DNA from: Cryptomeria japonica | Lineage: Eukaryota > Streptophyta > Pinopsida > Cupressales > Cupressaceae | DNA: 64,000 bases | Reading direction: 5' to 3' | Assembly (NCBI RefSeq): GCF_030272615.1 | Contig: NC_081414.1 | Coordinates: 336,703,002 to 336,767,001, forward strand | Part shown: piece by piece, positions 56,122 to 64,000 of the stretch | How positions within the stretch are numbered: position 1 is the stretch's first letter | Layout: each line of letters starts with the position of its first letter | Program-made: the position numbers and the translations under genes | The notes under the pieces: generated by a model | Seen by the model: only the letters and a program-made list of their open reading frames with translations | Told to the model about the DNA's origin: nothing | The model's database searches: none

Positions 56122-57027
56122 TGTTGGCATCATGAAGTTTGGAGTACTTAAGAAGTTTTCATTGATGGCAATATTAGTTCAGATGTCATCATAACCAGTT
56201 ATAGTGGATTGGTAAGGAACAGGGGACTAAAGACTTCCACCGGTAAGCATAGACTGGTTTACAGGAAGCAACTGGTAGATTAAGCTGAGTAAAGCAGGTT
56301 CATCGATATAAAGAAAACAACCGGCAATAGATCACAATGGTGAAATGTTGATCTATTCAAATTAGAAAGTGTCAGTTGAATTCAGAGTGCTTGTTAGAGA
56401 ATCAGTGAGATGTGTGGCATGAACGACTAGTCCCACCAGTATAATCGGCAAGATTTGAGGAATGAACAGATTGGTGCATAGAATGATTTTTTGAGTTTGT
56501 GTTTTGGAGGGAAAGTGAGTGCCAAGATTGAAGACAACTATATACATGTTTTTCATTTTGATTTGTGTGTCGATGGGGTTGTGAGTGGATTGAGGTTGTA
56601 AGTTAGAGTAAAAGTGCAGAATAAGCAAAGTGTAGAAGGGTTCTCATGAATCGGTGAAGCCATCACCGAGCAAAGATTGAAGTAGATATAGAACGGATCT
56701 ATATGATAAAAAAGTTTCATCATCGTATCTAGATATAGAACAGATCTTTAATAATTGCAGCACGGTAAAATCCCTTAACCGAGTGAACTTTAACAAGTCC
56801 CTTTGTAAAATCTCTTAATCGGGTGACATCCTAAATGATGATCCTAAGTCCTTTAACAAGGCTACCTCTAATAGGGTAAAGGTTATAACAGGCCTTGAAG
56901 AAAAACCCTTAACCGAGTGGCACCTAATAGTGTCTTTGTAATCTCCTAATAGGAATGGCTCCTCACCAGGCATACTTAAGAATAGTGTTGATTCACCCCC
57001 CCTCACAATCACCGGTTAATATTAACA
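56122..57027 (+). repeat. 5' LTR of element B
   Basis: TGTTGGCATCATGAAG...TATTAACA, 906 bp. Near the end GATTCACCCCCCCTCACAATC. Repeats of a CCTTTAACAAGGCTACCTCT-like phrase (CCTTTAACAAGG, CCCTTAACCGAG, CTCTTAATCGGG) occur at about 56770-56950. Confidence 0.87.
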
Positions 57028-57041
57028 ATTGTTATCAAAGC
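57028..57041 (+). other. Primer-binding-site-like word of element B
   Basis: ATTGTTATCAAAGC directly follows the LTR end and resembles ATTGGTATCAGAGC with two changes. Confidence 0.65.
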
Positions 57042-57079
57042 TAAAGTCCTCTGAAGAAAAGTTTAACAGCTTCAGGAAA

Positions 57080-58418
57080 AGATAATGGAATAATAGTGGT
57101 ATCAAAAGCAGCTTGATGAAGCTAATGAGATGATTGCCCAGTTGAAGCAGAGACTAAAAAAATCACTTGCTAAAAGGAAGGAACTCACTCTACAACTTAA
57201 TGAGAGTCATGATATCATAGATCAACTCTCTGATTAGAGTGGAACTGAAGAAGTAGAAGAGGCAGTCTCAGAGCTGATGGAAAAGAACAAGAAGTTGGTT
57301 GAAGTAATCACAAATCTAAAAAGAGAGCATGAAATTCAGGCCCTAAGAATGACTGAAATACTAGAAGTCAGGAGGTTGGCAAAAGAAATAGAAATGCAGA
57401 TGAAGCACTGTCAAAAGCTAAAAGAGCCAAAAGGCTTGTTGAAGAAGCCCTAAGAGAGAATGATGCAATCATCATTGAAAAAGATGAAGAAATTTGAATT
57501 CTTACTCAAGAGAATACAGTTATGTATGAGCATCTACATGGCCAAACAGAAGAAAATGAGAAGACGATGAAGGAGATTGATCAACTCAAAAATGAGTTGA
57601 AAGTTGCAGATGAGAAAAATGAAAAGCTGAGAAAATTTAATGAAAGCTCTGAAAAGATAAATGATCAATTAAAAGCTCAGAGGATAACAATGGAGACAAC
57701 TAGTCTTGGTTACTTCGGTATAGGTCCAATGGAAACTGGAGAATCATCTAATCCCAAGAGGATGAAGGATAATAAAAGGAACAAATCAGGAATGAAAGGT
57801 ATGAAGTTTTCTAAATTATCCTACAACTATTGTGGTAAACCGGGTCATAAGTCTAATGTCTGTAGAAATTGACTGGTCAGTCACAAGATGCCATTCACCT
57901 TTTATGGTTATTGCTATAACTGTCACAAGTATGGACACACTACTTATGAGTGTAGACCTCGATCAAGTAGCATGTCCAGTAGAAGAATATTTAATGGATA
58001 TTTCTTCACGTGCAATAAATATGGACACAAAGTTGAAGAATGCATGTTCAAGAAAAATGCATCAAGATCTCCATCCAAACCGATTATCCCTAAAAGAAAG
58101 GGTAATAATCTCAATGCCACCTTTTCTACTTATGGCAACTTTGGTCATGTTGCGGTGAATTGTAGGATGAGAATGGGTCAGAGAAACAATGCAGGACCAT
58201 GGAAGACAACTGGTATGGCATGTTTCAACTGCCATAATGTCAATCATTTGGCCAGAGAGTGTAGGAACCGATCCTACAATCGGCCTAAAGACATAAACCA
58301 GTTTAGCAAGAAGAAAGGGACAAAGGATTTGAAAGGAAAGAAGATAGTTGAAGAGGTGAAGAATGAAATGAAAAGGATGTGGACTAAAAATGAAGAAAGC
58401 AAAGAAGAAGAGAAGTAG
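57080..58418 (+). pseudogene. Element B Gag: coiled coil plus five CCHC-type knuckles
   Basis: A heptad-rich region (EANEMIAQLKQRLKKSLAKR, LMEKNKKLVEVITNLKREHE) runs from about 57080 with stops and a frame change near 57400-57500. From 57522 one frame continues to TAG at 58416-58418 with a single TGA (57870-57872). YFGIGPMETGESS matches the equivalent block of element A. Knuckle-like motifs: YNYCGKPGHKSNVC, CYNCHKYGHTTYEC, TCNKYGHKVEEC, TYGNFGHVAVNC (first Cys changed) and CFNCHNVNHLAREC, between about 57822 and 58262. The tail is Lys/Glu-rich. Likely a particle/RNA-binding protein. Confidence 0.82.
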
Positions 58419-58929
58419 TTTGAAACTAAGTCATCATCCATCGGTGATGACAGTTCTTCAAAATAAGCAAACTGATGCTCAGGAGGAGCACTTATTGAAA
58501 AATCATGGTTGATTCCCCATAACCAAAGTGAGGTAATTCTTATTTGCATTACCTAGATAAGTTGACATATTATTTGTAATTATTCATTGATGAATTGTTA
58601 AGAGTATAAGTGTTAAAGGTTGTATTGTTACCAATAGGGAAGTTACACCGGTAAATTATAATATGTTACCATTTGAGGTTGTACAACTTAACTGTTGTAA
58701 AAGCGTATTGAACAACTTATCTAATAAATAAGGAAATGAAAGCTCATTTTGTTTACCTTGTTTTCATCTGTGCATTTGAGAGCTCCTAGTATGATCAAAG
58801 GCTTTCTAAATTTGTTAAGTGCATTATATGCAAAGTTAGTTTGGAGATCAAGCGGTGAAGCTTTGGTGATTGAAAGCTCTAGCAGAAACGGTAGAGGAAA
58901 CTAATCTATGAATTATGTTCTAACTCATC
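58419..58929 (+). other. Spacer between gag and ORF2 of element B
   Basis: About 510 bp with no domain and stops in all plus frames, at the same place as 41115-41569 in element A. Confidence 0.55.
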
Positions 58930-61900
58930 ATGGCAGCTTCCATGTAGACCCCTGTGTTGGTTGAGGTTGTTAAGGAACCACAAATTGAGTTCAAGTTGCA
59001 TCCTATGAATGTCAGAGAAGTCGATAAAATCGGTGCCCTATCATTTGTGCCCTCTGGTGTGTTACTCATTGAAGATGTTTGTTCCTTCATCCACTGCAAA
59101 CTTGAAGATCTTGGAGACAAATTCATTCAAGATGAATTCAAAGGGTTCTGTGACAAGGGTCTATTGAAGGTAGAACATATGCATCTAAAGACCAAGGGTT
59201 TTTCATATGTTGTTGATATTCCAAAACAATTCCATACCGATTGGATCAGGTATGTGCTAAGTAGAGTACATGACCGGTTTCTATGGTTGGAAGATGAAGC
59301 TCCAATAAAAATCACAAAGGATGTGATCCAAAGAGTAACAGGGTTCAGTGAAATAGGCAAAGCACTAACCCTAAGGACAATATCATCCAGTGAGGTCACT
59401 CAGTTGACTCAATCTTGATATGACAAGAGAGAAATGGCATTCACCTACATTAAGGATGCAGAAGTAAGGTTTTCATCTGCAGTAGTAGCTTATAGAGTGT
59501 ACCAATCAAGCTGCATGAAGAGTGTGTTGAGCAGTGCTATCCATGCATCTCACTAGATCATCAAAGAGGATGCAACATATGACATTTGTGAGATGATAAG
59601 GAGTCAATTCTTGGTGAACATGGACTGAATTAAGAAGGACAAAAAGCAATCATTCAAGTATGGTTCAATACTGGTTTATATCTTCTTCTATGTGCAAAAT
59701 TTCTTTCTCGGTAAGGGAAATGTAGTGTGGACTACAAATAAACCTATCACAGTTCAGATAGGTGAAATAATTAGAGACTTAGGTGATAAGTTTGGAGAAA
59801 CAATGTGGGGTTACTTCAAAAAATTCCAAACTAGAATGCATCAAAGAGAAAGATTCTCGACCAATATAGTTAAAAAATACAAGGACACTATTTGCTTTCT
59901 TGTTGATACTGATTGTTGCATCATTCAAGTGGTTAAACCTATAACTTTTTGGGTACCCACTATGGGTTATGAGATCGGGGCAGACATTGCCAAAATATAT
60001 TGAAACATGTTACTATCTAAACTGGTAGACAAAAAAGCTAAGAGATTTGGAACTTATAAGGAGGCAAGCTCCAAAATTAAGAAGGAACTTAAAGAGACTA
60101 TCATTCAAAAGAAAGTTAGAAAAATGATTGACACCTTAGACAAGAAATATGGAGGTGAAGCATCTACTACCACTACTTACACCATTCTAAGTTAGGAAAT
60201 AGGAGCAAAATAAAGCAAAAATGAAGAGAAAATAGATGAAAATAAGAAAATGTCCAAGACAAGATCCAAGGGTGTTGTATCCAGCAAACTGACAACATAT
60301 ATGAAAGAAAAGGACTCAGATGCTCCTACATCCTCCCAAGGTAGAAGTGGACCGGTAGGAGTCACATGCAAGAAAGAAAAAGACTGAAAGGTCAATTGAC
60401 ACAAAGACCAAGAAGAAGCCCAAGAAAGACGAAAAGGAGGATGATAACTCTGACACCCAATCTGATGTGGTAATTGAAGAGATCAGAAGAAGTGGTAGGA
60501 ATGTAGCTCCAATTGTTGATGAATTGGTCCATGGGATCAAAGAATATGGAGGTTTAGCTAGTGTTGGGAGAAAGTATCCCCTCTGCAATGAGGAAGAGAA
60601 AAGAAAAATTGAAGATGCACTCATCTGGAACTTACATAATTTTTGCAGAACCCCCAGTGAACTACATGGATTAATTCCATCATATATACAAAATCTCATT
60701 GAAGGGAGATGGAAAAATGCCTTGGCAGATGAGAAGGAATACATAATAAATGCACTCATAAAAGTACAACATGGAATTGGATTACAATCAAGCAACTTTA
60801 GTGGTTGAAGCATATGTACAACATTTCAAAATAAGGAACATAAGAAGGAGAGTGGCCATAGGAGACATTCAAGGCGTTCACATGTGGAAAACAATTTTGA
60901 GCCAATAAAAGGAAGCTGAGGAGGAAATAGAAAAAGAAGTGAAACAAGGATAAGATACAGCTGCTCAAGAAAAGAGCAAAGAAAAGACAAGGAAACCATT
61001 GATGGGTTTGATGAATTCTCAGCTGAAGATATCATAGGTGATGTTGTGTCAGATATTCCTAATTTGACAAAGGATGTAGAGCCATCACTTCAGCAAAAAT
61101 TAACTGTTGAAACTATTGATATTGATGATACACCGGCAAAGGGAACCAATCAAACCAAGCATCCTAGAAATGATGAAGTTACAATTGAGGACATTCCTTA
61201 TGAGGAAAAACCTCAAAGGCATCTAGTGACAATAAATATTCCCACAACATACTCTGCAAGAAATGAACCTCATTTGCAATAAAAAGGTGCAGAGGAAGAA
61301 AACCCCAAGATGATAGACTCATCAATACCATCTGTTGATGAAATAGAGGAGAAGGAACAAGAAAAGAAGGAAGCAGAAAAGAAGAACGAAGATTTGAAGG
61401 AAACGGGAATAACCAATATTTGTCCAGGGGAGACCAAGGAACTGGAACAAGAGAAGAAGATAGAAGATTCTTCATCCGGTCAACCTGAAGGTGGTCAAAA
61501 AATAGTGGTGGACACTCCTTTGGTAAAGAGGAAGTTAGTTTTAGAAAAGGAAACTGAGAAAAAGAAAGCTAAACTTCCCATCTCACCTAGCTATGAGGTA
61601 GAAGCTGAAGAAGAAGAAGAAGAAATAGAGGAGGATGAAGGGGAAGACTCATTAATTGATATCAAGAAGATGACCCCCAAACAGTTAATAAAAGTTTTAG
61701 AAAAATTGAGAATTCAAGCTAAAAAGGCCAAACTAAAGCAAAGAAAAAGAAGGGAAGAATTCTTAATACTGCAAAGATAATCTTATCTGATCTTATTCCT
61801 GATATTGTTGTTGATGAGAATGCACCTATCATCGATCAATTGGGCACTCTTTTCAAAGCAATTGATTTAGAGGCAACCGATATGGAGAACGTTGTAGCAA

Positions 61901-62367
61901 GGAAGTATGAAACCATAAGAGGTGAGCACTTAATGGAATAAATATCAGTTGAAAAAGTTGCTCTTTCTACAAACACTGAAGAGGTGAAATCACTCTTAAA
62001 GGAAGTTGGCCAATTATTGGTCAGATTCTCAAACTTCCCCAATTTCATCAAAGATCTTGAAGTCAAAAGAGTAAAGACTCAACAGAAAATTCAAGATCTG
62101 CTAGGTTCCTTTTATCCTCTTACAAGCTCAGTAGCAACTTTCAGTGGAAAAGTCAAATAGTTGACTCATGAAATCAACCAACTGAAAGAGGAATAGGACA
62201 AACAATCTCTAAATATGTTAGAGATACAGTGTTGTCTTCCCCCTTTCATTGATTTATTAAAAGGAAATGTGAAACAAGAAGAAGGCCTCATCAGTAGACC
62301 TGCTGCAAGACAGTGGATGACATGGAGAATTTGGTCACACACCTACATGGACAAATTATTACTATGA
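58930..62367 (+). pseudogene. Element B ORF2: counterpart of element A ORF2
   Basis: Starts at ATGGCAGCT (58930). The N-terminal frame runs to 60195 with TAG after five codons and stops at 59416-59418, about 59554, about 59626 and 60001-60003. Blocks matching element A in order: EVVKEP, VPSGVLLIEDV, YVLSRVHDRFLWLE, IQRVTGFSEIGKALTLRTIS, AYRVYQSSCMKSVL, YDICEMIRSQFLVNM and IFFYVQNFF. After frame changes, 60467-60808 reads NLHNFCRTPSEL...GRWKNALADEKEY, 61046-61780 is Glu/Lys-rich, and 61780-62367 is helical (NAPIIDQLGTLFKAIDLEAT). The parallel to A across the whole length is clear although similarity looks modest, so the families are old. Function is unknown. Confidence 0.78.
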
Positions 62368-62703
62368 AACAAGTAAAGCCTATATAGTAATCTTCTTTGG
62401 AGGCTGCTAAGGTAAATTTCAAATAAATTTTTGACTTACTCTCAAAAATTATTTTGTATACTTTGATTTCTTTATTCTTTGTCATTGTTGCAAAAAGGGG
62501 GAGAATGAATGTGTAGTGGATTATACATATGAGAAGGCAGAGTTCCACTGGTAGAGGTAGAAAATGAATATCCAATATAGGGGGAGAACCAGAACAAAAG
62601 GTAGAGAAGGTAGAGAAGGCAGAGAACATGGGGAGAATCAGAATAGGGGGAGATTTAGTTCAAGACAACTAGATGTTTTTCCACCAATGCCAAAGGGGGA
62701 GAT
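62368..62703 (+). other. 3' region of element B with repeated polypurine tracts
   Basis: Purine tracts AAAAAGGGGGAGAATGA (62493-62509), AGGGGGAGAA (about 62579), GGGGAGAAT (about 62630) and AGGGGGAGA (about 62645) precede the terminal AAAGGGGGAGAT (62692-62703). A short GGTAGAGAAGGTAGAGAAGG repeat lies at about 62600-62620. Confidence 0.75.
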
Positions 62704-63589
62704 TGTTGGCTTCATGAAGTTTGGAGTACTTAAGAAGTTTTTATTGATGGCAATACCAGTTCAGATGTCATCATAACTGGTTATAGTGGATTGGTAAGGA
62801 ATAGGGGACTAAAGACTTCCACCAGTGAGCAGAGTGGTTTACAGGAAGCAATCAGTAGATTAATTTGAGTAAAGCAAGTTCACCGATACAAAGAAAACAA
62901 CCAGTAGCAAATCACAATGGTGAAATATAGATCTATTCAAATTAGAAAGTGCCAGTTGAAGTCAGAGTGCTTGTTAGAGAATCAACGATATGTGTGGCAT
63001 GAACAGCTAGTCCCACCGATATAATCAGCGATATTTGAGGAACGAACAGATTGGCACATAGAATAATTTTTTGAGTTTGCATTTTGGAGGGAAAGTGAGC
63101 ACTGAGATTGAAAACAACTATATACATGTTTTTTTATTTTGAATGTGTGTTGACGGGGTTGTGAGTGGATTGAGGTTGTATGTTAGAGTAAAGGTGTAGA
63201 ATAAGTGAAGTGCAAAAGGGTTCCTCATGAATTGGTGAAGCCATCACTGAGCAGAGATTGAAGCAGATATAGAACGGATCTATACGATAGAAAAGTGTCA
63301 TCATCAGATCAATGACTTGTTTCTCTTTAATAATTGTAGCATAGTAAAATACCTTAATTGGGTGGACTTTAACAGGTCCCTTTGTACAATCCCTTAACCG
63401 GGTGACATCCTAAATGATGATCCTAAGTCCTTTAACAAGACTACCTCTAACAGGCCTTGAAGAAAATCCTTTAACCGGGTGCCACCTAACAGTGTCTTTG
63501 TAATCTCCTAACAAGGGTGGCTCCTCACTGGGCATACTTAAGAATAGTGTTGATTCACCCCCCCTCTCAGTCACTGGTTAATATTAATA
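62704..63589 (+). repeat. 3' LTR of element B
   Basis: TGTTGGCTTCATGAAG...ATATTAATA, about 886 bp, homologous to 56122-57027 over its whole length. The terminal CA has become TA. GATTCACCCCCCCTCTCAGTC lies near 63552-63572. Confidence 0.87.
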
Positions 63590-64000
63590 GTCCCCACTCC
63601 TTAGGGTGGCCCTATGATGGGTCTGCTTGGTCCCCTATGCATAATTTGATCTTCGAGGTTTGTGCTCCTCTTTGTCGGCCTTCGATGAATGAAAATCAAT
63701 CCTCTAGGCATGTATAAAAGGAAGTTGGTTTTCTCATTTGCATAAGTGAATTTGATCATAAGAAATCATAGGCGAAAACATACATCATCAAGCATTCAAA
63801 AATTCAAGTCTTCTTTATTCATCCATTGGAGCAATATTACAATATTCATTTGCAAGCATGTGTGTGTGTGTTAGGGTTTTGGCATGTTACATGCCATTTC
63901 ATGCAACACTTGTGATTACATTCAAGAAGCAAAGAAATCATCATCGACAAATTGCAGATCTACAAGGTATACAATTCCATTATTTACATTTCAGCATTTG
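63590..64000. other. Unassigned right flank
   Basis: No coding region recognised; a short GT run lies near 63860. The first bases do not continue the truncated LTR of copia D. Confidence 0.5.

Larger units (their letters stand above)
56122..63589 (+). mobile_element. Element B: second pol-less LTR retrotransposon
   Basis: 7,468 bp with LTRs 56122-57027 and 62704-63589, a PBS-like word at 57028 and PPT at 62692. Inside are a coiled-coil Gag with five knuckles and a long ORF2, in the same order as in element A. No protease, integrase, RT or RNase H motif is visible. The LTRs are only distantly related to those of A. Left flank GTAGG and right flank GTCCC do not match, so the integration junction is unclear. 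Its genes have more stops and frame changes than those of A. Confidence 0.83.

Overview
This window looks like intergenic heterochromatin from a large-genome seed plant. I see no host gene, rRNA, tRNA or CRISPR array. Almost everything I can assign is an LTR retrotransposon or a fragment of one, often inserted into another. Plant origin rests on Ty1/copia and chromodomain Ty3/gypsy polyproteins, a Tat-like gypsy element with two RNase H domains, and primer-binding sites of the TTGGTATCAGAGC type (initiator tRNA-Met). Nesting depth, very long LTRs and the lack of genes over 64 kb would fit a gymnosperm, but the sequence alone does not prove this.

Layout. 1-2420: AT-rich sequence with small hairpins. 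About 2421-13126 (+): an old chromodomain Ty3/gypsy relic. Its gag is split by a 5.3-kb copia-type element on the minus strand (3676-8943) that has lost integrase and most of RT. 13127-33886 (+): a Ty1/copia element (here C1), cut in its protease by a 15.4-kb Tat-like Ty3/gypsy element (16061-31417, +) and truncated in RNase H at about 33886. 33887-38655: unassigned repeat sequence with an orphan copia LTR (34792-36175). 38656-46546 (+): element A, a complete pol-less LTR element with a perfect 5-bp target duplication, inside a TG...CA-bounded sequence (36951-48739). 49450-56121 (-): a nearly full copia element (here D) whose gag-pol lies in one frame broken only by stop codons. 56122-63589 (+): element B, a second pol-less element abutting D. 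63590-64000: unassigned.

The most interesting content is a pair of diverged pol-less elements, A and B. Both have LTRs, PBS and polypurine tracts like those of the neighbouring copia elements. Both encode a long coiled-coil Gag with four or five CCHC zinc knuckles, and a separate collinear ORF of about 1,000 codons in place of protease/integrase/RT. They probably depended on proteins supplied in trans by copia relatives. The deleted element at 3676-8943 carries the same kind of Gag joined to copia pol remnants.

The second unusual signal is a 21-nt phased array of a TTAGCGCAT-like 9-mer. It occurs twice in the leader of the Tat-like element (17551-17787 and 19299-19664) and again in unrelated surroundings at 46940-47053. 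Every coding region here carries stops, frameshifts or deletions, so no element in the window appears autonomous now.
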